Assembly: GCA_016706545.1 (NCBI GenBank)
Contig: JADJJK010000007.1
Span: 124,001 to 188,000 of the forward strand
Reading direction: 5' to 3'
DNA length: 64,000 bases
DNA from: Myxococcales bacterium
GTDB lineage: Bacteria > Myxococcota_A > Polyangia > Haliangiales > Haliangiaceae
Under the pieces are notes generated by a model. The model searched no databases, was not told the DNA's origin, and saw only the letters and a list, made by a program, of their open reading frames with translations. Numbering within the stretch: the first letter of the stretch is position 1; every line of letters starts with the position of its first letter. Positions 32,648-44,381 of the stretch are shown in pieces. Position numbers and translations under genes: made by a program.

Positions 32648-33646
32648 TCACACTTCCGGGGTGGCCTTGAGGATCTCGGCGATGATGGCGTCCGGGCGGA
32701 TGCCCTCGGCCTCGCCCTCGAAGTTGAGGATCAAGCGATGGCGCAGCGCGGGCGCGGCGACGTGGCGGATGTCGTCGATGGCCACCGCGTAGCGGCCCTG
32801 CAGCAAGGCCCGGATCTTGGCGGCGAGGATCACCGCCTGCAAGCCGCGCGGCGAGGCGCCATAGCGCAGGTACTTCTTGGAGGTGGGCGTGGCCTCCGCG
32901 TTCTCTGGGTGGGTGCCCAGGAGGACCCGCACCGCGTAGTCCTGGATCTGGCGGGTCAGCGGGACCTTGCGCACGAGCTCGCGCATCTCCAGGATGCGCG
33001 CCTTGTCGATCACCGGCTGCGGCTGTGGAATCTCGTCGCTGGTGGTGCGGTCGATGATGGTGTGCAGCGCCGCGTGATCCGGGAACTCGACCACGAGCTT
33101 GAAGAAGAAACGGTCGAGCTGCGCCTCTGGAAGCGGGTAGGTGCCCTCCATCTCCAGCGGGTTCTGGGTGGCGAGCACGAAGAACGGCTTCTCCAGCCGG
33201 TGGGTCTGCTTGGCCACGGTGACCGAGCCCTCGCTCATCGCCTCGAGCAGCGCGGACTGGGTCTTGGGGGTGGCGCGGTTGATCTCGTCGGCCAGGACGA
33301 CGTTGGCGAAGATGGGGCCGCGCTGAAACTCGAAGCGCTTGCCCCCATGGTCCTCGACGATCACGTTGGTGCCCACGATGTCGGCGGGCATCAGGTCCGG
33401 GGTGAACTGGATGCGCGAGAAGGTCGCGTGCAGGCACTCGGCAAGGGTGCGCACCAGCATGGTCTTGCCGAGCCCAGGGACCCCTTCGAGCAGCGCGTGA
33501 CCGCCGCCGAGCAGGCAGGACAGCACGCCCTCGACGATCGCCTCCTGGCCGACGATCATCTTGGCGATCTCGTCGCGCAGGCGGCGGAGATCGGCGGTGA
33601 AGGAAGAGACCGTGGCGGTGACGTCGGCGGCGGCGAGTTGGGTCAT
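32648..33646 (-). CDS. MoxR-family AAA+ ATPase (first copy)
   Basis: 332 residues from ATG 33646. MoxR/AAA_3 landmarks: MIVGQEAIVEGVLSCLLGGGHALLEGVPGLGKT (Walker A), RIQFTPDLMPADIVGTNV, GPIFANVVLADEINRATPKTQSALLEAM (Walker B and the MoxR signature), VLATQNPLEMEGTYPLPEAQLDRFFFKL (sensor 1 and the PLPEAQLDRF hallmark) and a C-terminal lid with GASPRGLQAV. A chaperone-like ATPase proposed to remodel the VWA proteins encoded after it. Intact, unlike the second copy at 39544-40519. Confidence 0.93.
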   Translation of the reverse strand: MTQLAAADVTATVSSFTADLRRLRDEIAKMIVGQEAIVEGVLSCLLGGGHALLEGVPGLGKTMLVRTLAECLHATFSRIQFTPDLMPADIVGTNVIVEDHGGKRFEFQRGPIFANVVLADEINRATPKTQSALLEAMSEGSVTVAKQTHRLEKPFFVLATQNPLEMEGTYPLPEAQLDRFFFKLVVEFPDHAALHTIIDRTTSDEIPQPQPVIDKARILEMRELVRKVPLTRQIQDYAVRVLLGTHPENAEATPTSKKYLRYGASPRGLQAVILAAKIRALLQGRYAVAIDDIRHVAAPALRHRLILNFEGEAEGIRPDAIIAEILKATPEV

Positions 33647-33830
33647 GGCTTGGGTCCGATGCGACAAAAGATGGCGGCGGGAAGTCGGCGGAGAGCGGCG
33701 ACAGGTCGAGGGGAGGGCGAGCGCACCCGGGCGGCAGCGCCCGCGCGTCGACCCGCTGATCGGGATCCACCAGCGAGGGGCGGCGACGCCTCCGCTCGCC
33801 GGGTGGGGTCACTATCACTCTGTCGACGCA

Positions 33831-36086
33831 CTAGTTCTTGGGCTTTATCTGGTTGAAGTAGCGCTTGACGTAGTACTTGTAGCTGGCCGGCACCTTCTCG
33901 CTGCGCATCACCTCTTCGACGATGCGCTTGTAGTCGGTGTAGACCTCCTGATACTTGGCAGAGGCGAAGCCTTTCTGCGCGGCTGACAGGATGGTCTCGC
34001 GGCGTGATGGGCCCTTGCCCTGGACCCCTTGCAGGTCCTCGTCCTTGGTATGTCCGCCCTTGGCGGTGGCGTCGCCGGTGAGGTTGTCATCGTGGCCGGT
34101 GCCCCATTTCTGGCCATCTCCGTCCTGCCCTTGGCCCTGGCCATTTTGCCCTTGGCCCTGTCCCTGTCCACTCTGGCCCTGGCCCTGGCCCTGACCTTGC
34201 CCCTTGCCCTGCTTGCCGGCGCCGGGCTTCCACGCGGTGCGGCTGCCTTGCTGGCCGCGCGCGCGCGCCATGAAGTCGCTCTGCTTCTGGTCCTTGCCAA
34301 AGGGGTTCTGCGGGCCCTTGTTGCCTTTTTGCTTGGCGCGGCGCATGGCCTCCTTGAGGTCCTCCATCTGCGACGCGACCTTCTTCTGCGCGGCCTGCTT
34401 GCGCTGCTCCTTCTCGACACGGCCGGTCTCGCGGGCGGCGTCCTTGAGGTTTCGCGAGGCCTGCTGTTGCTGATCTTGGTCGTCCTGGTTCTGGTCCTTC
34501 TGGTCCTTCTGGTCCTTCTGATCCGGCTTCTGGAGCTGCTCGGCCGCCTTCTCCAGGTCCTTGTGCAGGCGCTTGACCGCCTCGCGCTGCATGGACTGGT
34601 CGCGCTCCTCTTGCTTCTTCTCCAGCCGGGCCAGCTCGTCTTTCTTCTTCTCTAGCCGGCGCTCCGCGTCTTCGCGTTCGCGGTCGTTCTTTGCTTCCTG
34701 CTTCTCTTTCTCCAGGCGGCGCACCTGTTCTTCCAGGTCCTGACGCGCCTGCTCCTGCTTCTGCTGTTGATCCTGCTGCTTCTTCTCGAACTGCTTGGCC
34801 ACCTGCTCCATGGTCTTGGCCAGCTTCTCCTGCTCTTTTTCGCTCAGCTCTTTCTTGTCCAGCTTGTCCGCGAGCTTCTCCAGCTCCTTGCTGGCCTCTT
34901 CGAGGTCGCTCTTCTGCAGCGCCTTGCCAAGATCGCGGGTCAGCTCGTTCTTCTCCAGCTCCTTGCCGGTCTCGGCGAGCTGCTTGGCCACCTCGTCCTC
35001 GCTGGGCTCGGCGCCCTCGTCCATCTCGGTCTGCGCCTTCTCCAGCTCGCGCAGGAGCTGCTCCTTGGTGAGCTCGCCGCGCTCGGCTTGCTCCAGCAGC
35101 TTCTCGATCTTGGCGGCGTACTCCTCGAGCTCCTTGGCGTTGTCTTGCTCCGCGGTCATGCGAATGTCGGAGAGGAGCGCGCGCAGGTACTCGAGCTCCG
35201 GATCTTCGAGCGCCACCGCGTCTTCCTTGTGGAAGCGCTGGTCGCGCGCGTCGACCACCACGAAGCGCACCGGGCCAAGGGCGCGCTTGCCCAGGTAGGC
35301 GGTGAAGCGGGTCTCGCCCAGCGGCGCCTCGGCCGGCACCTCGACCGCGATCTCGGCGGCGGTCCAGCGCTTGATCTGCACCGGGCGCGCGGTGGCGCCC
35401 TCGCCAAGGAACACCGAGCCGTTGGCCGGCAGCGCGCGGTCCAGAGTCAGCTCGGCGCCAGAGAGCAGGTGCTCGCCGCGCAGGGACACCAGGGCCCCTG
35501 GGGGGGCGTGGTCTGGCGCCGCGAGGAGGAGCCTTGGGCCTCGGGAAGCAGACGGCAACGCCACGCCGGCGACCAGCGCGCACAGCGCGGTGAAGGCCAG
35601 GGCGGCTCGCAGATCGCGCGGCCAGCGAAACGGGGTCGCTGCCTCCACCCGCGCGCGCGGCACCGCGGCGACGCCATCCCGGATCGCCGCGCGCATCAGC
35701 TCGGCGGTCACCGCGGGGTCATCGCCGTCGCCGGTCTCGGTCAGCTCGCCGCGCTCCATCATGCGCGTGAACGCGATGGCGGTGGACAGGCGATCGTCGA
35801 GGCCGGACGCGCGGTCCACGCGCCGCGCCACCGTCTCGTCGGGCTGGCGGCGCCGAGCGCCAAGGGCTCCGCCCAGGATGACGATGAGCGGGGTGGCCAG
35901 GAGCGCGGCCACCCCGGCGCCGGTGGCGAGGTACTCGGCGCGCACCAAGAACACCAGGGTCAGCGCGGCGGCGGCGGCCAGGACGGTCGCGGTGGCGGCG
36001 CCTTCAAAGGCACCCTGCCAGCGCAGGCGGCGCGACGCTCGCTGAACCAGGCTCTCGATCGCTTGGATTTCGACAGACTTAGCCAT
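33831..36086 (-). CDS. Membrane-anchored long coiled-coil protein of the MoxR operon (DUF4175-like)
   Basis: 751 residues and first gene of this operon. Two TM helices lie at about 25-75 and one at 160-180. A beta domain resembling IPT/TIG folds follows (about 190-275, APPGALVSLRGEHLL). Residues about 300-560 are an almost continuous charged coiled coil, then Gln/Asp/Lys repeats (DQKDQKDQ) and a Gly/Gln tract (GQGQGQ, near 640). The tail ends in a Tyr/Lys-rich conserved block (KYQEVYTDYKRIVEEVMRSEKVPASYKYYVKRYFNQI). Proteins of this shape occur with MoxR/DUF58/VWA genes; function unknown. The repeat tracts make exact length uncertain. Confidence 0.8.
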   Translation of the reverse strand: MAKSVEIQAIESLVQRASRRLRWQGAFEGAATATVLAAAAALTLVFLVRAEYLATGAGVAALLATPLIVILGGALGARRRQPDETVARRVDRASGLDDRLSTAIAFTRMMERGELTETGDGDDPAVTAELMRAAIRDGVAAVPRARVEAATPFRWPRDLRAALAFTALCALVAGVALPSASRGPRLLLAAPDHAPPGALVSLRGEHLLSGAELTLDRALPANGSVFLGEGATARPVQIKRWTAAEIAVEVPAEAPLGETRFTAYLGKRALGPVRFVVVDARDQRFHKEDAVALEDPELEYLRALLSDIRMTAEQDNAKELEEYAAKIEKLLEQAERGELTKEQLLRELEKAQTEMDEGAEPSEDEVAKQLAETGKELEKNELTRDLGKALQKSDLEEASKELEKLADKLDKKELSEKEQEKLAKTMEQVAKQFEKKQQDQQQKQEQARQDLEEQVRRLEKEKQEAKNDREREDAERRLEKKKDELARLEKKQEERDQSMQREAVKRLHKDLEKAAEQLQKPDQKDQKDQKDQNQDDQDQQQQASRNLKDAARETGRVEKEQRKQAAQKKVASQMEDLKEAMRRAKQKGNKGPQNPFGKDQKQSDFMARARGQQGSRTAWKPGAGKQGKGQGQGQGQGQSGQGQGQGQNGQGQGQDGDGQKWGTGHDDNLTGDATAKGGHTKDEDLQGVQGKGPSRRETILSAAQKGFASAKYQEVYTDYKRIVEEVMRSEKVPASYKYYVKRYFNQIKPKN

Positions 36087-36431
36087 TCGCTCGCCTCGTG
36101 CTCGCAGGGGCCACGCTGCCCGCGGCGCGGGCTGTCGTTACAACGGTTGAGGATAGCACCAACATTCCACGGCTGACGCCCGTTCCCGATCTACTGACAC
36201 GGCGCGCTGTCGGCTTTGGGCCTGGCGCAGCCTCAGACGATGGACAGCCGAAGGGCTGCTCGGGTTGCCGGAACCTCGCGAACTTCGCCGGAACGTCGCC
36301 GGAACCTCGCGAACCTCGCCGGAACTTCGCCGGAACGTCGCCGGAACCTCGCCGGAACCTGGCCAGAACCTCGCGAACTTCGCGAAAGGCTGGAGATGTG
36401 CCGCCGCGCGCCGGCCTTTGGCGGCGGCGCC
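36087..36431. other. Intergenic region between the two MoxR-linked blocks
   Basis: 345 bases with no credible gene. The left part should hold the promoter of the operon read to the left. The right third is taken up by an 11/9-base tandem array at 36267-36388. Confidence 0.6.
36267..36388. repeat. Tandem array of 11-base GCCGGAAC(N)TC units
   Basis: About 11 head-to-tail units. Seven are the 11-base form GCCGGAACCTC with G or T variants at position 9; the others are a 9-base form GCGAACYTC. There are no spacers, so it is not CRISPR. It ends about 45 bases from the stop of the DUF721 gene. A shorter array of related 10-11-base units occurs at 13694-13727. Confidence 0.85.
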
Positions 36432-36977
36432 TCAGCGATTGTGCCGGGTGCGGACGCGGGCGATGAGCTCGCGTAGCTCGCTGTCCTCGACCACCGCGGA
36501 CTCTTCGAGGATCTGCGCGCGTTCCAGCTCGCCGGCTGCCATCGGCATCACGGGCTGCGGCGGCGGGGGCCGCCTGGCCGGGGGCGAGCCTGGATCGTCC
36601 TTGTCCGCGCGGGTGCGCCCGGCGAGCTGAAAGGAGAGGTCGTCAAATAGCCGGGGCTCGCCGGTGGCGCGCCACAGCGCCGCCAGGAGCTGCTGCTTGA
36701 GCAACCCCAGCTCGTGCATCCAGGCCGAGCTCGCCACCCGCACGACCAGCACGCGCCGGACCACGCCCTCCGGGCGGGCCCGCTTGGCGATGCGCTCACC
36801 GACGAGCTGATCCCACTCGGCGACCACGCGGTAGCTTCGGATCTTCTCGGTGAGGCCGTACGCCGACAGGGTGTCAGCCACGAGCTGCCCGGCGCTGGTG
36901 GCCTCTCGCCTCCGGCCGGCGTTCTTGTGCTGAGCGCGGCGCTTCTTCCTCGGCGCGCCGGCCGCGGCTTGGCTCAC
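36432..36977 (-). CDS. DUF721 (DciA-like) protein
   Basis: 181 residues from GTG 36977, overlapping the PilZ stop (GTGA). After a very basic N-terminus (RKKRRAQHKNAGRRR), the DUF721 core is visible: LVADTLSAYGLTEKIRSYRVVAEWDQLVGERIAKRARPEGVVRRVLVVRVASSAWMHELGLLKQQLLAAL. This is the fold of DciA, the loader of replicative helicase DnaB in bacteria lacking DnaC/DnaI; it also occurs in unassigned paralogues. The C-terminal half is Pro-rich and unusual. It follows a PilZ gene rather than replication genes, so the DciA role is likely but not certain. Confidence 0.78.
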   Translation of the reverse strand: MSQAAAGAPRKKRRAQHKNAGRRREATSAGQLVADTLSAYGLTEKIRSYRVVAEWDQLVGERIAKRARPEGVVRRVLVVRVASSAWMHELGLLKQQLLAALWRATGEPRLFDDLSFQLAGRTRADKDDPGSPPARRPPPPQPVMPMAAGELERAQILEESAVVEDSELRELIARVRTRHNR

Positions 36978-37591
36978 GAAGCGCGGAGGCGGCGAATCAA
37001 CTCGCGCAGCCGGCGCGCGCCGTCGCTGTCGCGGCTGACAAACTTGAGCCCAGAGCCGCCAGCGGGCACGTGATACGAGACCTTCCCGGAGATCGCGATG
37101 GGCGCGGCTGCGCCAGGCGGGGTCACCTCGAGGATCAGATCCGTGTCGATGGGCAGGGGCGTGGGGGTGGTGAGCAGCGCGCCGCCGACGCCGATCTCCG
37201 AAATGGCCGAGTCCACGTACGACGCGGTGTTGGCGATGCGGTAGCGCACCGCCACCGAGACCGGCAGGCGGTTGTGGCGGCGGCGTGGCACGTCCTGTCG
37301 CTTGCCGCTGAACACGTCGCGGACAAACGCCAGCTTGGGTTGTTCTTCTCCTTCGAACACCACCACCGCGCCGGCCCGGATGCGCATGCGCGGCAGCGCC
37401 GGCCGCCAGGAGCGGACCTGTCCGCGAATCATGACCTTGTTGGGGAGGCGAGGAGACGACAGCTCGATGATGACGGGCTGATCGATCGCGAGTTCGTCCG
37501 TCGTAGGCACGAACATCGCCTCTTCGGATTCCGCCGAGGCCAGCTCCTGCCACTCTTCATCCGTTCGCACCCGTAGCTTGATGATCTTCAT
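36974..37591 (-). CDS. PilZ-domain protein, probable c-di-GMP receptor
   Basis: 205 residues; ATG 37591 begins a sensible MKIIKLRVRT start. Residues about 35-95 are a beta-rich YcgR-N-like region (LAIDQPVIIELSSPRLPNKVMIRGQV). The PilZ domain starts near 100 with the c-di-GMP-binding RxxxR in RRRHNRLPV, and the second motif (D/N-x-S-x-x-G) appears as SAISEIGVGG, where Ser takes the first position. C-di-GMP binding is therefore likely, with slightly altered affinity possible. Cytoplasmic; co-transcribed with the DUF721 gene. Confidence 0.85.
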   Translation of the reverse strand: MKIIKLRVRTDEEWQELASAESEEAMFVPTTDELAIDQPVIIELSSPRLPNKVMIRGQVRSWRPALPRMRIRAGAVVVFEGEEQPKLAFVRDVFSGKRQDVPRRRHNRLPVSVAVRYRIANTASYVDSAISEIGVGGALLTTPTPLPIDTDLILEVTPPGAAAPIAISGKVSYHVPAGGSGLKFVSRDSDGARRLRELIRRLRAS

Positions 37592-37789
37592 GCGAGCCGG
37601 CGCAACGTAGCAAAAATCCGAAGGCAATGCCCAGCGCTTGCGGGGCGGGGATCGCGGACCACGGTGGAGAGTTGGGTTGATGGAGAGAAAAGCTCGGGGA
37701 ATGTGTGACCTGGCTCGCACCGAAGATCGAGAGCGAGAGGCGAGGTACAGAAAACGGCCGTGGCGTTGTGGCCGGAGTGGAATTTTTTC

Positions 37790-40519
<2,730 letters not shown>

Positions 40520-40549
40520 GGAACTCCTTGCGACACCGAGAACCTGAGG

Positions 40550-41884
40550 TTACGAGATCTCCGCTCCGAGACTACGACACAGCTCTTGCGTCGCCGCGAA
40601 CAGCGCATCGAATTCAGCGCGCGAGAGCTGCGCTGCGCTGGTCCACGGCGCGGCGGCCTGGCCACGGCTGGGCAGCGCCTTGAGGCGGCGGTAGAGCCCC
40701 GAGAGCTGCTGGGCGGCGCTGGCGCCAAAGCGGGCGCGGACCGCGTCCACCAGCTCGGCCTGTGGCAGGCCAAAGAAGGGCTCCGGCTTGCCAAGGGCGT
40801 TGGCCAGGAAGCGCTGCAGGTGATCGCGCAGGAGGCACGCGCTGACCAGCAGGTCTCGGCCTTCGTCCGCCGCGCCCACGAGCTGGCGCGGGGCGTCGCG
40901 GCGCGCCGGCCTGGAGAAGCGCAGCCAGGCGCCGTCGATCGCGGGGCCGCGTCGCAGGGGCAAGGCAAAGAACGTCAGGCCGAGCAACAAGAGCGCGAGG
41001 CCGGCCGCCACCGCGCGCATGGCGGCCGGGGTCAAGAGCCAGGCGCTGCGCTCGTCGAGCCAGCGGTTGACGTCGGCGATGTCGCGGCCCACCTTGCCGG
41101 CGCGGGCGTCGTCGATGAAGGGCTTGGGGGTGCCGTACATGGGGACGTCGCCGCGCAGCAGCACGACCCGCCGCGCGCGACCGCCGCGGCCAAGCCAGCG
41201 CAGCATGTTGGTGGCGAGCTGCAGGTTGCCTCGAAACTGCATCATGCTGTTGATGAAGATGCTGGGGTCAGACACCGCGATGAAGCGGCCGGTTCCCCGC
41301 TCCGCGGCGACCACCAGCGCGCCGTCTTCGAAGCCCACCACCTCGGTGGCCCCGCGCACGTGGCGAAGCGCCGCCGGGTGGTTGGTGATGACCTCCGTCA
41401 CCTGCGCGGTGAGCGGGTGCGCCTGCTTGGGGGTGGCGATCGGCGCGAACGGCATGTCGGCGTAGTAGCGCGCGGCGCGCGGCGTCCCGACCTCGGCGCG
41501 CAGGAGGCCCAGGCCCGCCAGCGCGTCGGCGGAGTTGCCGAAATCGTCCGCCACCAGCACGTGGCCGCCCGCGGACACGAAGGCCTCCAGCTTGGCCGGC
41601 TCGACGTGGGTCAAGGGGTACATGAGCACGAGCACGTCTTCGGCCGACAGCTCGCTCCAGTCCAGCGACGCCACCGCGGTCACCGGCAGGCCGCTGCCGC
41701 TGCACAGCGCCGCCCAGCGCGACAGCCCGTACCAGTCCTTGCTGAGCGGGTCGTAATCCACCAGCGCCGCGTCCTCTGCGGACGGCTCTTGCGCCAGCGC
41801 GTCGCCAGCGGGCGCCGCGGCGAGCGCGGTCAGCGCCAGGGCCAGCGCCAGCGCGCGGGGGCAGGGGCGGCGGCCAGGGCTCAC
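40550..41884 (-). CDS. DUF4350 domain protein with signal peptide and TM helix
   Basis: 444 residues from GTG 41884, overlapping the previous stop (GTGA). An N-terminal signal peptide (ALALALALTALAAAPAGDALAQ) leads to a Rossmann-like region: YDPLSKDWYGLSRWAAL, VLVLMYPLTHVEPAKLEAFVSAGGHVLVADDFGNS and RFIAVSDPSIFINSMM, typical of DUF4350. A TM helix lies near residue 290 (AVAAGLALLLLGLTFFALPL), followed by a cytoplasmic helical tail. DUF4350 proteins are regular members of MoxR-DUF58 operons. It sits 30 bases upstream of the second moxR. Confidence 0.85.
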   Translation of the reverse strand: MSPGRRPCPRALALALALTALAAAPAGDALAQEPSAEDAALVDYDPLSKDWYGLSRWAALCSGSGLPVTAVASLDWSELSAEDVLVLMYPLTHVEPAKLEAFVSAGGHVLVADDFGNSADALAGLGLLRAEVGTPRAARYYADMPFAPIATPKQAHPLTAQVTEVITNHPAALRHVRGATEVVGFEDGALVVAAERGTGRFIAVSDPSIFINSMMQFRGNLQLATNMLRWLGRGGRARRVVLLRGDVPMYGTPKPFIDDARAGKVGRDIADVNRWLDERSAWLLTPAAMRAVAAGLALLLLGLTFFALPLRRGPAIDGAWLRFSRPARRDAPRQLVGAADEGRDLLVSACLLRDHLQRFLANALGKPEPFFGLPQAELVDAVRARFGASAAQQLSGLYRRLKALPSRGQAAAPWTSAAQLSRAEFDALFAATQELCRSLGAEIS

Positions 41885-42243
41885 GCCATCTCCTTGGCCA
41901 AGAGCTCCGCGGCCTCGCTGAGCGCGGCCAGCGCGCGGGCCAGCGGCGCCGGCTTGCGGCAGGCCAGCAGCGCGAAATACCCAGCGGCCACGGTGTGGAC
42001 CACGACGTCCAGCTGCTCGTGCTGGGCGATGAAGTACGTCGGCCCGCCGAAGTGCCAGGTGTCGAAGGCGCTCTCGAGGTGGCGCAGCACCACGCCGTAG
42101 TGCGCGGTGACGATGGCCCAGTGCTCCGGGTCTCCTTCACTGTACGAATCGACCATCTCGCCATCGGCGGCGGCGAAGGACCCGCCGACCGCTCCGGGCG
42201 TGGTCTCCACCACGTGGCGCAGGATCTTTCCAAACGGCGTCAT
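41881..42243 (-). CDS. Roadblock/LC7-like small protein
   Basis: 120 residues; ATG 42243 overlaps the PpiC-like stop (ATGA). The pattern of a helix, then GAVGGSFAAADGEMVDSY, a long helix (WAIVTAHYGVVLRHLESAF), and the strands TYFIAQHEQLDVVVHTV / YFALLACR resembles roadblock/LC7 proteins such as MglB, which in myxobacteria pair with Ras-like GTPases. No GTPase gene is adjacent. Assignment rests on pattern only. Confidence 0.6.
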   Translation of the reverse strand: MTPFGKILRHVVETTPGAVGGSFAAADGEMVDSYSEGDPEHWAIVTAHYGVVLRHLESAFDTWHFGGPTYFIAQHEQLDVVVHTVAAGYFALLACRKPAPLARALAALSEAAELLAKEMA

Positions 42244-43293
42244 CGCGGCTCCTTCGCCGGGGCCGTCATGCCCAGGGCGCGATCGAACGCCTCCGGGAAC
42301 ACCTCGACCTTGGTGCTCTTGCCAATGCTCCTTGACCACGCCACGAAGTACATCTGTCGTAGCTCGGGAAAGAGCTCGAGCGCCAGCTCGTCCGGGGTGA
42401 TGTCGCGCGCGGGCAACACGCCGGTCCACAGGATGATGTCCCATCCCCAGTCGGTGCGCACCGCGCCGGAGGTCCGCCCAAGCTCGGGCAGGGCAAACAG
42501 CGCGTCGGAATAGGCGGGCACCAGGCGCGGCGGATCGGAGAGCTCCACGGTGCCGTCTTCCATGGTGGCGGCGCCGATGAGCTCGCGCGCGCGCTGCCGG
42601 ACGTGGTGCGCGAACAGGCCTCGCTCGCCAGCGAGCGCCTGGGCCACGCGCTCGGCGTTGGCTCTGGCGGCGCGGTCGGCCGGCCCCTCGCGCGGCTCGC
42701 CCTTGGCCACCGGGAAGCGCACGAAGAAGGAGGCGCGATACTCCACGCGGTGCAGCCGCCAGCGGTTGCGCTCGAGCAGCCGCCGGGTGAGCGAGTCTGG
42801 CAGATCGGCCGGGGTCTGGATCTTGCGCTCCACCTCTTGCTCGACGAGCGCGCTGACCGCGGCGCGGGTCCTGGCCTCGGCGACCTCGGGCGCGGTCCCA
42901 AGGCCCCGGCGCGCGGCCTCTTGCGCCAGCAGCTCGAACGCGAGGCACTCCTCGAACGCCGCCTGCCGGCGCTCGCCCTCCGAGGGCAGCGGGGCGGCCT
43001 GAGCGGCGCGCGGCCTGGGCGCGGGCGGCCTGGGCGCGGACGCAGGAAGCGTAGATGGGCAGGCCCTCGACCCTGGCCACCACGACGTCCGCCCCGCCGT
43101 CGAGGCTCGCGGCGGCGGTGGCGACGACCGGGGCGGCGCTCGGCTGCTGGGCCCGCTCGCCAGATCTTCCGGCGCCACCGACTCGGTCGGCGTCGCCGTC
43201 GCTCGAGTCACTCGAGCACGCCCACACCAACGCAAACGCCAACGCCAGGAGCGGCGTGACGTGACGCGAGGGGACCTGAGGAGCTCGAGCCAT
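42240..43293 (-). CDS. PpiC/SurA-like lipoprotein with one-base frameshift
   Basis: About 350 residues if corrected. From ATG 43293 a signal peptide ends in a lipobox (LVWAC). The first frame holds to about 43010 (VARVEGLPIYASCVRAQAARAQ, typical of the start of PrsA/SurA-type proteins); from there the sensible sequence is in another frame (PSEGERRQAAFEECLAFELLAQEAARRG ... VEYRASFFVRFP ... DWGWDIILWTGVLPARDITPDEL) to the stop at 42240. One extra base around 43003-43012 explains it. The parvulin-like strands (GWDIILW) suggest a peptidyl-prolyl isomerase or chaperone, though the catalytic region is not well conserved. Confidence 0.7.
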
Positions 43294-43308
43294 GGGACGC
43301 TAGTCTCG

Positions 43309-43488
43309 CTACACCAGCGCGAGCCGAGCCATCTCCTTGCCCACCGAGGTGACGGCGACGCCGATGAACATCACCAGCACCGCGGCCACGTAGTCGCGGC
43401 GCGCCAAATAGTCGAGGCACTCCTTGAAGAAGAACAAGGATCCGCCGATGAGGGCGACCGCGAGGATCTCGAAGAAGTATCGACGCAT
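43309..43488 (-). CDS. Small single-span membrane protein
   Basis: 59 residues from ATG 43488. Two hydrophobic stretches (FFEILAVALIGGSLFFF and YVAAVLVMFIGVAVTSVG) flank a short charged loop (KECLDYLARRD), suggesting a hairpin membrane protein. It lies 10 bases after the 258-residue membrane protein and 15 bases before the PpiC-like gene, inside an evident operon. Not recognised. Confidence 0.65.
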   Translation of the reverse strand: MRRYFFEILAVALIGGSLFFFKECLDYLARRDYVAAVLVMFIGVAVTSVGKEMARLALV

Positions 43489-43498
43489 GGCTATGGGC

Positions 43499-44275
43499 TC
43501 ACAGGTGGCGGGCAAAGAGCAGCACGGCCATGGCGCCTAGCGCGATGGCAACCCCGACGTAGAAGCGCAGCCGCGGCCGGCCGACCTTGGCCTCGGCCTG
43601 GGCCTGGGAGAGCGCCGCGACGATGTCGCGGTCCCCGGTTCGGTGGGGCCGCAACACGCCAAGAAACAGGTAGTGATAGACGCCCAGGTACAGCGCGATG
43701 GCGCCCACCGCGAGCATGGTGGTCATGAGCGCGAGTCGGCCTGGGTACATCTGCTCGAGGTAGCTCTGGATGGAGGGCTCAAAGAGCACCCACGCCAGCA
43801 AGATCGCCGGCATCAAGACCGACATCGCCACCATCATCCAGTAGACGCGCTCTCGTCGGCGCCAGCGCTGGGGCCGCCCGGCTTGCGCGGAGGTCAGGGT
43901 GCGCACGGAGCGCGGCGCGGGCGGCTCGTGGAACGTTGCAAAGAAGGAGACGCCAAACAGGTAGGCGATGACGCCAGCGACCACCAGCGCGAACCGGACC
44001 GGGCCATAGACGTGGCTGCCGCCCATCGCCGGGGTGACGGCCATCGGGAGCAGCACCACGGCGGGGAACAGGCCCAGTAGCACCGTCTCGCTGCCGCGCA
44101 GGAGACCCCAGCCCAGGACCGCCAGGGGCAAGAGCAGCAGGACCAGCCGCGCGCCTCCGGTGGCGTCGACGAACACCGCTGGCAACACCACCACCGAGAT
44201 CCACACGTTGATCCCCAGGAGCAACGCCACCAGGTCGGCAAAAGCGCGCCAGCGGTCTAGAAAGCGGGCAGGCAC
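43499..44275 (-). CDS. Polytopic membrane protein of unknown function
   Basis: 258 residues from GTG 44275, first gene of the second MoxR-linked block. About seven hydrophobic helices; an Arg-rich cytoplasmic loop (SAQAGRPQRWRRRERVYW) near residue 135 separates two halves; the C-terminus is RLRFYVGVAIALGAMAVLLFARHL. Not recognised. With the following small membrane protein, PpiC-like lipoprotein, roadblock-like protein, DUF4350, MoxR and DUF58 it forms a run of genes with gaps under 35 bases. Confidence 0.72.
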   Translation of the reverse strand: MPARFLDRWRAFADLVALLLGINVWISVVVLPAVFVDATGGARLVLLLLPLAVLGWGLLRGSETVLLGLFPAVVLLPMAVTPAMGGSHVYGPVRFALVVAGVIAYLFGVSFFATFHEPPAPRSVRTLTSAQAGRPQRWRRRERVYWMMVAMSVLMPAILLAWVLFEPSIQSYLEQMYPGRLALMTTMLAVGAIALYLGVYHYLFLGVLRPHRTGDRDIVAALSQAQAEAKVGRPRLRFYVGVAIALGAMAVLLFARHL

Positions 44276-44381
44276 CTACCGGGAATGTACAATGCCGGGG
44301 ATAGCCGCGCTCTTCGCATGTCCGCTTTCCGCCACTTCCCGCTGGTTGAGTCGTCGCGCCAAGTGACGTAGGGTGCGCCCC

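Noticed and set aside
36267..36388. CRISPR array
   Set aside because: Units are 9-11 bases, directly adjacent and without spacers; no cas genes are present.
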